A stretch of DNA of 64,000 bases from an uncultured Clostridia bacterium. GTDB taxonomy: Bacteria; Bacillota; Clostridia; Christensenellales; Borkfalkiaceae. Below, one piece after another: positions 33,180 to 42,076 of this stretch (positions within the stretch are counted from its first letter, which is position 1; every line of letters starts with the position of its first letter). The stretch spans positions 20,488 through 84,487 of the forward strand of contig CAKQSI010000005.1 in NCBI GenBank assembly GCA_934272745.1, in the 5' to 3' direction. The position numbers were made by a program, and so were the translations under genes. The notes under the pieces are model-generated. The model made no database searches and had not been told where the DNA came from. It was given only the letters and a program-made list of their open reading frames with translations.

Positions 33180-33616
33180 TGGAAAAAGTTTTTCAGGGCA
33201 GAGTGGTCGTTCCCGGCAGCGTAACGCTGAAGGCGCTCGTAACGCGAGAAGGGTTCAATACGCTCGCTTCCTATAAAAATTGCAAGGAAGGCAAAAATAT
33301 CTGCACCGATCAGAATAACCGCGACCTGTACGGAAAATCCACCGTAGGCGTTGCGCTGTGCCTGCCGCAGACTATCGGGTCTACCACGGGCGGTATGGTG
33401 CTGTTCAATTCCGCGGTCATCGGCTGCAATCCCGGCGCGTTGCTTTTCTCCAAACCCATCGATTCGCTGGCGGCGGCGGGGGCTATCCTTGCTTCGGTCT
33501 GGACGCCCAACAATATCCCGACGGTGGACGGACTGGGGGAAGAGTTCCTTTCCTTCGTTAAAGACGGCATGACCGTCGAAATCGGCGAAAACGGAAAAGT
33601 TACCGTCCGGGACTGA
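33179..33616 (+). CDS. Aconitase X small (swivel) subunit, DUF126 family (145 aa)
   Basis: A swivel-domain protein. The family landmarks are the early GRVVVPGSV, the central CLPQTIGSTTGGMVLF (which carries the conserved serine/glycine loop) and a late IPTVDG. It forms the second half of the AcnX active site. GGGAGGGAAGAG precedes the ATG, which overlaps the large-subunit stop (TAATG). Palindromic hairpins follow the stop, so it ends the operon. Confidence 0.85.
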   Translation: MEKVFQGRVVVPGSVTLKALVTREGFNTLASYKNCKEGKNICTDQNNRDLYGKSTVGVALCLPQTIGSTTGGMVLFNSAVIGCNPGALLFSKPIDSLAAAGAILASVWTPNNIPTVDGLGEEFLSFVKDGMTVEIGENGKVTVRD

Positions 33617-33643
33617 GTTTTTTTATTGAAACTTTTTATTTTA

Positions 33644-33734
33644 CGGGGCGCCTTTGGCGCCCCGCAGGTTTTGTTCGGAATTCCGCGCGCAGCGCGAAAG
33701 GGATTCGCTTTACGGGGCGCCAAAGGCGCCCCGT
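33644..33734 (+). repeat. Pair of near-identical GGGGCGCC palindromes; the second is a terminator
   Basis: CGGGGCGCC-TTT-GGCGCCCCG (33644-33664) and ACGGGGCGCC-AAA-GGCGCCCCGT (33712-33734) are the same hairpin in opposite orientation, 47 nt apart. The second is followed by ATTTTTATAAA and is the likely terminator of the AcnX operon. The two can also pair with each other. Confidence 0.7.
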
Positions 33735-33789
33735 ATTTTTATAAATTACGAACGACGTGATTTTTTGCCGTATATTTTATTTATGCGCA

Positions 33790-33820
33790 AGCGGGGGCGG
33801 AAGAAACTTCCGCCCCCGCT
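33790..33820 (+). terminator. 14-bp G/C-rich hairpin in the 33617-34132 gap
   Basis: AGCGGGGGCGGAAG (33790-33803), loop AAA, CTTCCGCCCCCGCT (33807-33820). No T run follows on either strand, so a backup terminator or structural role is uncertain. No gene is seen in this gap. Confidence 0.45.
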
Positions 33821-33964
33821 GCTATAGAAGCACTTTGCGCCTTGCAAAAGATATAAAAAGACGTCTTTTCCCTAAAAACAGTCCCTTATCCCACAAGGTT
33901 TGTAATTCAGAGAAAAAATTCTCTCCGCACGCAAAAAAAGAGGACGAATAGTTGAAAATTTTCC

Positions 33965-33993
33965 TTGCATGGCGCAGGAAAATCTGGTATACT
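33965..33993 (+). promoter_or_regulatory. Sigma-A promoter for the DUF1538-PII operon
   Basis: TTGCAT (33965-33970), a 17-nt spacer and TATACT (33988-33993), with a second overlapping TATACT five bases further. The leader would be about 130 nt. Confidence 0.7.
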
Positions 33994-34132
33994 GTATACT
34001 GAGGAAGTTTAATCGCATATGCTTATGCGATCCGATATAAAAGCCGACAATTTTCGGTAAAAGCGAAAAAAGAAATCATAGCGACGAGGAATGGAATCCT
34101 TGAAACGCTTTCCATATAAAGGAGGACGGAAC

Positions 34133-35749
34133 TTGAACAATTTACGAAAAAAACTCAAAGAATCGCTGATCTCCGTTCTTCCCATCACGGTAATCGTGCT
34201 GATTCTGAACTTTGCGGTTTCGCCTATGCCGAAAAACAATTTGGGCGCGTTCCTTTTGGGGGCGTTGTTTCTCGTTCTCGGCATGGGGCTGTATTCCATC
34301 GGTACCGAAGTCGCGATCGAACCCATCGGCAATCACATCGGTTCCAAAATCACGAAAACCAAAAAACTTTCGGTCATTCTGCCGGTCTGCCTTTTAATCG
34401 GTATCATCGTCACCATTGCGGAACCCGACCTTACCGTGCTTGCCGAACAGGTTTCCACCATCCCCAGCCGCGTGCTGATTTACACGATCGCGTTCGGGGT
34501 AGGGGCGTTTTTAGTGCTTGCGGTTCTCCGAATCGCGCTCAAAGTGCCGCTGCGGTACATATTGATTGTTTTATACGGAATTCTCTTTTTCCTTGCGGCG
34601 TTCGTTGATAAGGAATTCATTCCTCTCGCGTTCGACTCTGGCGGGGTCACGACCGGTCCCATCACCGTGCCGTTTATCATGGCGCTCGGCATCGGTATTT
34701 CCGCAGTGCTCGGCGGCAACAACTCGCAGGACAGCAGCTTCGGCATCATCGGTATCTGTTCGGTAGGTCCGATCATTGCCGTACTGCTTTTGGGTCTTTT
34801 CTATCACCCGGAAGGGTCTGCGGAGATCGCCGCCATGAGCGATTACGCTTCCTTTTCCGCGGTGCTCGGCGCATTCGGCAAGGGAATGCTCGGCTCCTTG
34901 AAAGAAGTATCTCTCGCGCTGTTTCCCATTCTCGCGTTTTTCCTGTTATTCCAGATCTTCTTTTTAAAACTTCCGAAAAAAGAACTCTGCCGTATTCTCT
35001 TCGGCGTGCTTTACACGCTCGTCGGATTGACGATCTTTCTGACGGGAGCATACGTCGGCTTTATGTCTGCCGGTTCCTACATCGGCGGCGCGATTGCGGT
35101 AAAGAACGCTTATTTACTGATCCCGGTCGGCATGGTCGTCGGCGCGTTTATCGTCATGGCAGAACCCGCCGTACACGTCCTCAACAATCAGGTAGAAGAG
35201 ATCACCGGCGGCACTATCAAAAAAAGCACGATGATGATCGTGCTTGCATGCGCCATCGCGGTGGCGATCGGGCTTGCCATGCTGCGGGTCGTGACTGGCA
35301 TTTCCATCTGGTACGTCATTCTGCCGGGGTACGGCATCGCGCTTTTACTGTCGTTTTTCGTCCCGAAAATTTTTACGGCGATCGCGTTCGACTCGGGCGG
35401 GGTAGCTTCCGGACCTATGACAACGACTTTCCTTTTGCCGCTTGCGCTGGGAGCGGCGAACGCCATACCGGGCGCCAACCTCTTAACCGACGCGTTCGGT
35501 ATCGTCGCCACCGTCGCCATGACGCCGCTCGTCGCCATTCAGGTGCTGGGGCTGATCTACAAACTGCGCGTCGACGCGGAAAACCGCCGCGTTTCGCACC
35601 GTTTCCGCGCGCTTTTGCAGGAGGAGGGCGACGAAATCATCGATTACGCCGAACTGGAAAAAGCGCCTTCGGCGGAACTTCCCGCTTCCGCTCCTGCGGA
35701 AAAAAAGCGCCCGCTTGCTTCTATCATTAAAAGGAGGAAAGGGGAATGA
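34133..35749 (+). CDS. DUF1538 two-domain membrane protein, putative transporter (538 aa)
   Basis: About twelve hydrophobic segments form two homologous halves. The halves share the signature FDSGGVTTGP (first) and FDSGGVASGP (second), each followed by a long Gly/Ala-rich helix; EPAVHVL and EPDLTVL repeat similarly. This inverted or duplicated design is typical of secondary transporters; the substrate is unknown. TTG at 34133 is chosen because GGAGG lies 7 nt upstream. The in-frame ATG at 34091 has GAGGA almost touching it and adds a non-hydrophobic tail. The C-terminus is a short charged tail. It overlaps the first PII-like gene by four bases, implying PII control of the membrane protein. 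Confidence 0.82.
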   Translation: MNNLRKKLKESLISVLPITVIVLILNFAVSPMPKNNLGAFLLGALFLVLGMGLYSIGTEVAIEPIGNHIGSKITKTKKLSVILPVCLLIGIIVTIAEPDLTVLAEQVSTIPSRVLIYTIAFGVGAFLVLAVLRIALKVPLRYILIVLYGILFFLAAFVDKEFIPLAFDSGGVTTGPITVPFIMALGIGISAVLGGNNSQDSSFGIIGICSVGPIIAVLLLGLFYHPEGSAEIAAMSDYASFSAVLGAFGKGMLGSLKEVSLALFPILAFFLLFQIFFLKLPKKELCRILFGVLYTLVGLTIFLTGAYVGFMSAGSYIGGAIAVKNAYLLIPVGMVVGAFIVMAEPAVHVLNNQVEEITGGTIKKSTMMIVLACAIAVAIGLAMLRVVTGISIWYVILPGYGIALLLSFFVPKIFTAIAFDSGGVASGPMTTTFLLPLALGAANAIPGANLLTDAFGIVATVAMTPLVAIQVLGLIYKLRVDAENRRVSHRFRALLQEEGDEIIDYAELEKAPSAELPASAPAEKKRPLASIIKRRKGE

Positions 35750-36096
35750 TCGACAGATTAAAACTTTTAATGGTCATTACCGACCGGCAAAAAGCGGATA
35801 AAATCGTTTCCAGCATCAAACAGCGCGGCGCCAATTACGAGCATATTCTGCTCGGCAAAGGCACGGCGCCCACCGACCTCTTATCCGTTTTGGGGCTTGG
35901 CACAAGCGAAAAAGCCATCGTCACCGCAACGGTAAAAGAGGACGGGGTAGAACCCGTTTACGAAGTATTGCGCACCAATTTCCATTTTGACAAGCCCGGG
36001 CAGGGAATCGCGTTTACCATACCGCTTTCCGCGGTAGGCGGCAGAGTTTCGCAGTGCATTCTTTCGGGCAACTGGAACGTGGAGGAGAAAAAATGA
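35746..36096 (+). CDS. PII-like regulatory protein 1 (116 aa)
   Basis: The size and beta-alpha-beta pattern suit a PII/GlnK-like trimer subunit: LLMVITDRQKADKIVSSI at the start and FTIPLSAVGGRVS at the end. The GlnB uridylylation tyrosine loop is not conserved. Known PII proteins read ATP/ADP and 2-oxoglutarate and block or open transporters. Its ATGA overlap with the DUF1538 gene and a second overlap with the next PII-like gene argue for a heteromeric sensor on that membrane protein. Confidence 0.72.
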   Translation: MIDRLKLLMVITDRQKADKIVSSIKQRGANYEHILLGKGTAPTDLLSVLGLGTSEKAIVTATVKEDGVEPVYEVLRTNFHFDKPGQGIAFTIPLSAVGGRVSQCILSGNWNVEEKK

Positions 36097-36443
36097 AAGA
36101 ACACGAACTGATCATCAGTATTTTCAACCGCGGCTATTCGGACACGGTAATGGACGCCGCCAAAAAGGCGGGCGCCCGCGGCGGCACGGTATTAAACGCG
36201 CGCGGCACCGGCTCCCACGAAGTGGAAAAATTCTTCGGTATCACCATTCAGCCCGAAAAGGAAATGGTGCTGATTCTGGTCGATAAAGAGCTTCGGAACG
36301 CCGTCATGCAGGCGATCGTCAAAGCCGCGGGGCTGAACTCGGCAGGGCAGGGAATTTCGTTCTCGCTGCCCGTCAGCGACGTTTTGGGCTTATCGCAGGT
36401 AAAAGCGATCGAGGAAGAAGAGGCGCTTTCCGACCCCGAATAA
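36093..36443 (+). CDS. PII-like regulatory protein 2 (116 aa)
   Basis: Paralogue of the preceding protein: ELIISIFNRGYSDTVMDAAK at the start, then AGARGGTVLNARGTG, which corresponds to the PII nucleotide-binding turn, and FSLPVSDVLGL at the end. The ATG overlaps the upstream stop (ATGA) with GGAGG before it; the in-frame upstream ATG lies inside the first PII gene and is rejected. The C-terminus is acidic. A terminator lies at 36600. Confidence 0.75.
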   Translation: MKEHELIISIFNRGYSDTVMDAAKKAGARGGTVLNARGTGSHEVEKFFGITIQPEKEMVLILVDKELRNAVMQAIVKAAGLNSAGQGISFSLPVSDVLGLSQVKAIEEEEALSDPE

Positions 36444-36599
36444 GACCTTTCGGCGGGTCTCGGGAGTATAGACCATACGGGTGGTATCGAGAGGCTAAGA
36501 CCTTTTTGTCGATTTTAAATGTTAAGCGGCTATATACGAGGCGAATCCCTATATACAAGGGAAGATATCGTTTATCGTACATTGCAAAAGCACGATATA

Positions 36600-36645
36600 A
36601 AGGCGGGCGCCCGCGGAAAACTTCCGCGGGCGCCCGCCTTATTTC
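36600..36645 (+). terminator. 19-bp palindromic terminator after the PII-like genes
   Basis: The left arm 36600-36618 begins AAGGCGGGCG; the right arm 36622-36640 ends CGCCCGCCTT; then ATTTCTT. Upstream in the same 402-nt gap, repeated GGTCT/AGACC words (36446-36504) ending in TTTTT may form an additional weak terminator. Confidence 0.75.
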
Positions 36646-36748
36646 TTGCCTTATTCTTGCCGTTTTTCGTTTTGTCGCCTGTTTCCGGAAGCACCTTTTC
36701 TTCGACCGGCAAAATAACCGGTTTTTCAAAAAACGGCGCCTTTCCCGC

Positions 36749-36814
36749 TTTACCAACACTTTACAAAACCATTACCAAAACCTGCTAACAACCTTTAAAA
36801 AAAAGCGGTATACT
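36749..36814 (+). promoter_or_regulatory. PhoP-box-like repeats and promoter of the pst operon
   Basis: TTTACC (36749), TTTACA (36760) and ATTACC (36771) are spaced exactly 11 nt, with a further CTAACA at 36785. This is the arrangement of Gram-positive PhoP boxes (TTAACA-like hexamers every 11 nt). A -10 box TATACT lies at 36809-36814 and no good -35 box is present, as expected for an activator-dependent promoter. It should respond to the PhoP/PhoR pair encoded at 41398-43765. Confidence 0.7.
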
Positions 36815-36845
36815 GCAGTCGACAAAGAAAAAGGAGATCAAAACA

Positions 36846-37649
36846 ATGAAAAAAATACTGATTGCCATCGTATCCGCGCTGCTTTGCGTAGGACTGACCG
36901 CGACCTTTGCTGGTTGCGGAAAAACCAACACCGTTACGGTTACGGGATCCTCTTCGGTTTCCCCGGTCATGAAAGAACTTGCCGCCGCTTATGAAAAATC
37001 GCATTCGGGCGTCCGCATCGTGGTCACCACCAGCGATTCTTCCGCGGGTATCACCGACACGCAGGAAGGCAAAAACGACTTCGGTATGGCTTCCAGAGCC
37101 TTGAAATCGGGCGAAACGGGCGTCAAATCCGTTAAAATCTGCGATGACGGCGTGGTTCTGGTCGTCAACAAAAACGAAACGCTGACAAACGTCACTTCGG
37201 ACGAAGTTTACAAACTTTACAAAGACGGCACGGCGATCGGTTCGATCACCAAAGCCATTTCGAGAGAGGACGGCTCCGGCACCCGCGACGCGTTCGACGG
37301 ACTTATTAAGGGTGCGGACGGCAAAAAGCTTTCTTCCGTCACCGCATTCTCTTCCGCGGTAAGTATTCAGAATTCTACCGGTAACGTAAAAACCGAAGTC
37401 GCTTCTACCATGGCAACCGTAGGTTACATCTCGATGGGCGCGCTGGACGACACCGTAAAGGCGCTGACCTTTAACGGGGTAGAAGGGAGCGCGGCAAACG
37501 TCAAAAACGGCACCTACACGCTCGCCAGACCGTTCAACGTCATCGTAAAAGAAGGAGCCGATCTTTCCAAAGAAGCGCAGGCCTTCCTCGACTTCATCTT
37601 AAGCGAAGAAGGGCAGACCATCGTATCGAAAAACTACATCCGCCTGTAA
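36846..37649 (+). CDS. pstS: Phosphate-binding lipoprotein PstS (267 aa)
   Basis: Lipobox FAGC (Cys about 24), then VTGSSSVSPVMKELA, which holds the conserved phosphate-binding serines, and REDGSGTRDAF, the second phosphate loop. The length fits clostridial PstS. It captures phosphate outside the membrane for the PstCAB importer encoded downstream. AAGGAG lies 9 nt before the ATG. The Pho-box-like promoter just upstream implies induction by phosphate starvation. Confidence 0.93.
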   Translation: MKKILIAIVSALLCVGLTATFAGCGKTNTVTVTGSSSVSPVMKELAAAYEKSHSGVRIVVTTSDSSAGITDTQEGKNDFGMASRALKSGETGVKSVKICDDGVVLVVNKNETLTNVTSDEVYKLYKDGTAIGSITKAISREDGSGTRDAFDGLIKGADGKKLSSVTAFSSAVSIQNSTGNVKTEVASTMATVGYISMGALDDTVKALTFNGVEGSAANVKNGTYTLARPFNVIVKEGADLSKEAQAFLDFILSEEGQTIVSKNYIRL

Positions 37650-37737
37650 GCGCCGCAAGGGTGCGGAACCCTTACAGCCTCTCTTTCCGGGGATTCCCCA
37701 AAGGCTTCCCCGAAAGGAAGAACGGATGAAACGCGCC

Positions 37738-37773
37738 TTCCCCGGGGCGAATTAAAAGAACCGCCCCGGGGAA
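37738..37773 (+). terminator. G/C-rich hairpin between pstS and the permease gene
   Basis: TTCCCCGGGGCG (37738-37749) pairs with CGCCCCGGGGAA (37762-37773). No T run follows. Such intercistronic hairpins commonly stabilise the upstream pstS message or reduce readthrough, which would give excess binding protein over permease. Confidence 0.5.
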
Positions 37774-37828
37774 AGCGATAAAGCCGCAGAGGGAATGTTC
37801 CCCTGCGGGGACATCGGGAAAAATAATA

Positions 37829-39712
37829 ATGACAGATATCACAGTCAAAGAAAACAGAAATACCGAACGAAAGAAAGAGGGCGCCGCAAAAGGGTTGTTC
37901 CTCGTTTCTGCCGTTTTTTCGGTTGCGGCGGTGTTTGCCATCGTCTTTTATATCTTGCTCGCAAGTTTCCCGGCGTTCCGGGAGATCGGCGTATTCCATT
38001 TCTTGTTCGGCAAAACCTGGGCGCCGCTCAAGGAATATCTCGCCGTGTCCGACCGCTTCGGCATTCTGCCGATGATCGTCGGCTCGCTGTCGGTTACGTT
38101 CGGCGCAGTGCTGCTCGGCGGAACGCTGGGCATCTTTTCGGCGATTTTTTTAAGCTATTTTTGTCCTAAAAAATTAAAGGATGTCTTTTCGGAAATCATC
38201 AATCTGCTTTCCGGGATCCCCTCCATCATTTACGGCTTTTTCGGAATCGTCGTTTTAGTACCGCTCTTGATCAAAATTTCCCCTAACGGGAACGGCAAGG
38301 GCATTCTTGCAAGTTCGCTCATTCTGGGAATAATGATTCTGCCGACGGTTGCGGGGATTGCGAAAAACGCCATCGAAGCCGTGCCCAAGAGTTATTTCGA
38401 AGGCGCGCTTGCCCTCGGCAGCACCAAAGAACAGGCGGTATTCAAAGTCATTCTTCCCGCGGCGCGGTCGGGAATCGTTTCCGGACTGATCCTCGGCGTT
38501 GGCAGAGCGATCGGCGAAACCATGGCGGTCATGATGGTTGCCGGCAATACGGCGGCTTTCCCGCACGGGCTGTTCGACAACCTTCGCACGCTGACCACCA
38601 ACGTCGTTATGGAAATGGCGTATTCCGAGGGGTTGCACCGGCAGGCGCTGATTGCAACCGCCTTCGTGCTTCTGGTATTCGTCCTCATTTTAAACTTTCT
38701 TTTGGGACTGATCAAAACCGAAAAGAAACCTTCCGGTAAGGAACCGAAAACCAGGCGGCTGCACCCGGAAAAAACTGCAGACTCTGCTGAGGCGAAAACC
38801 GATTCGGGGGCAAACGCGACGGCGCCTGCCCGCAAAGAACGCCTTACGGAGACGGTCACCCCGCGCCAACGCGTGGTTTTCAAAAAGACCGGCGGGGTGC
38901 AGGCGGCGATGAAATACGCTTCCGCCGCAATTTCGGTTCTTGTCAGTTTGTCGCTGGCGCTTCTGGTCTGCTTTATCCTGATCAAAGGCGTGCCGAATAT
39001 CACGGCGGACTTTTTGTTCGGCGCGTCCGGCAACGAAAAAATGACGCTGGCGCCGGCGTTTGTTTCGACGGGCATTTTAATTCTCATCGCGCTCGTCATT
39101 GCGCTTCCCATCGGGATCGGCGCCGCTATTTACCTCGTGGAATATGCCAAAAAGGGAAGTAAACTCGTGCGGGTCATCCGCCTGTTCACCGATACTCTGG
39201 CGGGCATTCCCAGCATCGTCTTCGGCTTGTTCGGCATGATCTTTTTCGGCGGGGTGCTGCATCTTGGGTACAGTTTACTTTCGGGCGGGCTGACGCTGGT
39301 GCTGATTATTCTTCCCACCATCGTCCGTTCCACCGAAGAAAGTCTGCTTGCCGTGCCCGATTCCTTACGGGAGGGCAGTCTGGCGCTCGGCGCAAGCAAG
39401 GTGGGGACAATCTTCCGCGTAGTGTTGCCTTCCGCCATCAGCGGCATTATGACGGCGATTATTCTGAGCGTGGGCAGAATCGTGGGCGAATCCGCAGCGC
39501 TTATCTACACCGCCGGCGCCGTGCCGTATATGCCGACGGGAATTACCGAACAGGGCAGTTCGTTTGCGGTCATGATGTGGATGTTTGCGGGGGAAGGGCT
39601 TTACCTCGATCAGGCGTACGCCACGGCTTCGGTTCTCCTAGTGTTTGTGGCTGTGCTGAACCTTTTAGCCCGGTTCACCGAAAAGAAATTAAAGAAAGGA
39701 AAAACGGTATGA
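37829..39712 (+). CDS. pstCA: Fused phosphate ABC permease PstC-PstA (627 aa)
   Basis: Residues about 15-300 are PstC: six hydrophobic segments, [11 protein letters not shown], and the EAA loop [18 protein letters not shown] with the following [11 protein letters not shown] charged linker (about 300-355) leads into PstA (about 356-627), with [12 protein letters not shown] and [19 protein letters not shown], then [10 protein letters not shown]. In most bacteria these are two genes; here one uninterrupted frame encodes both halves. The two form the membrane channel of the phosphate importer with PstB. The stop overlaps pstB by four bases (ATGA). The ribosome site is weak. Confidence 0.9.
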   Translation: MTDITVKENRNTERKKEGAAKGLFLVSAVFSVAAVFAIVFYILLASFPAFREIGVFHFLFGKTWAPLKEYLAVSDRFGILPMIVGSLSVTFGAVLLGGTLGIFSAIFLSYFCPKKLKDVFSEIINLLSGIPSIIYGFFGIVVLVPLLIKISPNGNGKGILASSLILGIMILPTVAGIAKNAIEAVPKSYFEGALALGSTKEQAVFKVILPAARSGIVSGLILGVGRAIGETMAVMMVAGNTAAFPHGLFDNLRTLTTNVVMEMAYSEGLHRQALIATAFVLLVFVLILNFLLGLIKTEKKPSGKEPKTRRLHPEKTADSAEAKTDSGANATAPARKERLTETVTPRQRVVFKKTGGVQAAMKYASAAISVLVSLSLALLVCFILIKGVPNITADFLFGASGNEKMTLAPAFVSTGILILIALVIALPIGIGAAIYLVEYAKKGSKLVRVIRLFTDTLAGIPSIVFGLFGMIFFGGVLHLGYSLLSGGLTLVLIILPTIVRSTEESLLAVPDSLREGSLALGASKVGTIFRVVLPSAISGIMTAIILSVGRIVGESAALIYTAGAVPYMPTGITEQGSSFAVMMWMFAGEGLYLDQAYATASVLLVFVAVLNLLARFTEKKLKKGKTV

Positions 39713-40512
39713 AATCTATCACCGAACAAAAAAAGCAGGTTATGTTCGATTTCGAGCGGGAAAAGGTCGTCGAAGTAAAAGATCTCGACCTTTATTACGG
39801 CGAATTCAAAGCGCTGAAAAAGGTTTCCGTAACCATGCAGAAAAACCAAATCACCGCGTTTATCGGACCGTCCGGCTGCGGGAAGTCCACGCTCCTTAAA
39901 ACGCTCAACCGCATGAACGACCTCGTCGAAGGGTGCCGCGTGGACGGCAAGGTGCTGATCGGCGGCGTGGATATTTACGCCGATAAACCCGACCTGTCGC
40001 TGCTCCGTAAAGAAGTCGGCATGGTGTTCCAGAAACCCAATCCGTTTCCCATGAGCGTCTACGACAACGTGGCGTACGGACCGCGCACGTTCGGCATCAA
40101 GAAAAAGGACGCGTTGGACGAGATTGTGGAGCGTTCCTTAAAGCAAGCCGCCATGTGGGACGAACTGAAGGGCAGACTGAATAAATCGGCTTTGGGACTT
40201 TCCGGCGGGCAGCAGCAGCGCCTCTGCATCGCGCGGGCGCTTGCGGTAGAACCCAAAATTCTTTTGATGGACGAACCGACTTCCGCGCTCGATCCCATTT
40301 CTACCGGCAAGATCGAAGAACTGGCGGAAGAGATCAAAAAAGACGTCACCATCGTCATCGTCACGCACAACATGCAGCAGGCGACGCGTATCGCGGACAA
40401 AACGGCGTTCTTTCTTCTGGGCGAACTGGTGGAATTCGGCGACACCGAAACTATTTTCTCCACGCCGCAGGATAAACGGACGGAAAATTACATTACGGGA
40501 AGATTCGGCTAA
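39709..40512 (+). CDS. pstB: Phosphate ABC transporter ATPase PstB (267 aa)
   Basis: Complete ABC ATPase: Walker [10 protein letters not shown] (53-61), the Q-loop in [11 protein letters not shown] (the PstB signature), LSGGQQQR, and Walker [14 protein letters not shown]. It powers PstCA. The ATG at 39709 overlaps the permease stop and has AAAGGAAAAA upstream; a longer in-frame start inside the permease gene is rejected. A hairpin at 40534 separates it from phoU. Confidence 0.94.
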   Translation: MKSITEQKKQVMFDFEREKVVEVKDLDLYYGEFKALKKVSVTMQKNQITAFIGPSGCGKSTLLKTLNRMNDLVEGCRVDGKVLIGGVDIYADKPDLSLLRKEVGMVFQKPNPFPMSVYDNVAYGPRTFGIKKKDALDEIVERSLKQAAMWDELKGRLNKSALGLSGGQQQRLCIARALAVEPKILLMDEPTSALDPISTGKIEELAEEIKKDVTIVIVTHNMQQATRIADKTAFFLLGELVEFGDTETIFSTPQDKRTENYITGRFG

Positions 40513-40533
40513 GCCGGAACGGGCAAAGCCGTA

Positions 40534-40566
40534 TTTTGCGGTTTTTTATATATTCGCACCGCAAAA
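40534..40566 (+). terminator. Hairpin between pstB and phoU
   Basis: TTTTGCGGT (40534-40542) pairs with ACCGCAAAA (40558-40566) around a 15-nt A/T-rich loop. Only a broken T tract follows, so it is perhaps a partial terminator that lowers phoU expression. Confidence 0.4.
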
Positions 40567-40614
40567 ACACTTTTCCTTTTGAAATCATTGAAAAATAAGG
40601 AGAAATGAAGTATA

Positions 40615-41280
40615 ATGTCGCTGAGAAACAAATACGAAACCGAACTGGGGTTGGTGTTCGGCAAACTGGTTGATATGTGCCGCGCTGCGGAACGGGCGAT
40701 CGACGCTTCGGTCAAAGCTTTTCTTTCGCGCGATAAGGAAGCCGCGAAAAAGGTCATGGAAAACGACCGTGCGATCGACCTGAAAGAACGGGAGATCGAA
40801 CAGGACTGCTTAAAAATCCTGCTGATGGAACACCCCGTGGCGGGCGACTTCCGCGACGTTTCGGCGGCGCTGAAAGTCATCACCGATCTGGAACGTATCG
40901 GCGATCAGGCTGCCGATATCTCGGAAATCGCGCTAAGATTGGAAGACGAACTCTTTTCGTTCGTTCCGGAAGCCATCGAAAGCATGGCTTCTGCCGTCAC
41001 CGCCATGGTAAAAGACGGCGTGGACAGTTATATCAACAAGGACTACGCTTTGGCGCGCGATCTCGACCGGCGCGACGATCGGGTGGACAACTTGTTTATC
41101 AAAGTGAAAGACGAACTCATCGCCACCGTCAAAAGCCACCCGGACGCCGCGGAAGAAGTCGTGATGTATCTCATGATCGCAAAGTACCTGGAGCGCATCG
41201 GCGACCATGCCGTCAATATCGGCGAATGGGCGGAATACGCCCTGACCGGAGTCCACAGCAACGAAGAAATCAAACAGTAA
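40615..41280 (+). CDS. phoU: Phosphate signalling protein PhoU (221 aa)
   Basis: Two three-helix PhoU repeats, each with the metal-binding E/D-x-x-x-D pattern: DLERIGDQAADISE in the first and YLERIGDHAVNIGEWAEY in the second. The length fits the family. PhoU links the Pst importer to the PhoR kinase and represses the Pho response when phosphate is plentiful. AAGGAG lies about 13 nt before the ATG, slightly far. The response-regulator gene follows after a 117-nt gap. Confidence 0.94.
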   Translation: MSLRNKYETELGLVFGKLVDMCRAAERAIDASVKAFLSRDKEAAKKVMENDRAIDLKEREIEQDCLKILLMEHPVAGDFRDVSAALKVITDLERIGDQAADISEIALRLEDELFSFVPEAIESMASAVTAMVKDGVDSYINKDYALARDLDRRDDRVDNLFIKVKDELIATVKSHPDAAEEVVMYLMIAKYLERIGDHAVNIGEWAEYALTGVHSNEEIKQ

Positions 41281-41397
41281 TTTCTTCCGCGCGACGGAAA
41301 ACGGAGCAAAACCGCCCGAAAAAGGGCAGATTCCGGCTTTTGCCGCAGACCGAAGCGGTTCGGCAACGCCCAAAAATAAAACGTAAAGGAGAGAGCC

Positions 41398-42066
41398 ATG
41401 CAAAAACAACTGATCTACGCCGTAGACGACGAAGCGTCCATCCGCGAAATTTATGAATGCGCGTTAAGCACCGGCGGCTATAACGTCCGCACCTTTGCAA
41501 CGGGGGCGGAACTGTTTCAGGGCGTAAAGGAGCAGGTTCCCGACCTTTTTATTCTGGACGTTATGCTGGACGGTATGGACGGGTTCGAGATTTTGAAAAC
41601 CCTCAGGCAAATGCCGCAGACAGCGGAAGTTCCCGCCATTATGGTTTCCGCCAAAGGCGGGGAAACCGATAAAGTCAAAGGATTGAATCTCGGCGCAGAC
41701 GATTATCTCGCAAAGCCGTTCGGGGTCATGGAACTTCTGGCACGGATCGGGGCAAGGCTGAGAAAAACCGCGGCAAAACCCGCCGAAATCACCTATAAAG
41801 ACCTCGTTCTTTCGGACGAAAAACATACGATCGCGTTAAACGGCGCGCCGCTCGATCTCACCGTAAAAGAATATGATCTTTTGAAACTGTTTTTGAAAAA
41901 CGTCGGCACGGTTCTTCGCCGGGACGACATTTTAGACGCCGTATGGGGCGAAAATTACGGAGAAACGCGCACGCTCGACATGCACGTGGCTTCCTTAAGA
42001 AAGGCGATTGCCGGTTCTTCCGCCGAAATTGCCACCGTCCGCGGCGTCGGGTATACGCTGAAATAA
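41398..42066 (+). CDS. phoP: Pho-type OmpR-family response regulator (222 aa)
   Basis: A receiver domain with the phospho-aspartate in FILDVMLDGMDG (D54), a switch Thr/Ser in MVSAKG and K in LAKPFG. A winged-helix DNA-binding domain follows (about 130-222), with DLTVKEYDLLK and TLDMHVASLRKAI. Placed between phoU and a PhoR-like kinase, it is the expected regulator of the 11-nt repeats upstream of pstS. GGAGAG lies 6 nt before the ATG. Confidence 0.88.
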   Translation: MQKQLIYAVDDEASIREIYECALSTGGYNVRTFATGAELFQGVKEQVPDLFILDVMLDGMDGFEILKTLRQMPQTAEVPAIMVSAKGGETDKVKGLNLGADDYLAKPFGVMELLARIGARLRKTAAKPAEITYKDLVLSDEKHTIALNGAPLDLTVKEYDLLKLFLKNVGTVLRRDDILDAVWGENYGETRTLDMHVASLRKAIAGSSAEIATVRGVGYTLK

Positions 42067-42076
42067 GGAAACGAAC

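Noticed and set aside
34091..34132. ATG start for the DUF1538 gene at 34091
   Set aside because: GAGGA almost touches that ATG, whereas TTG at 34133 has GGAGG at ideal spacing.
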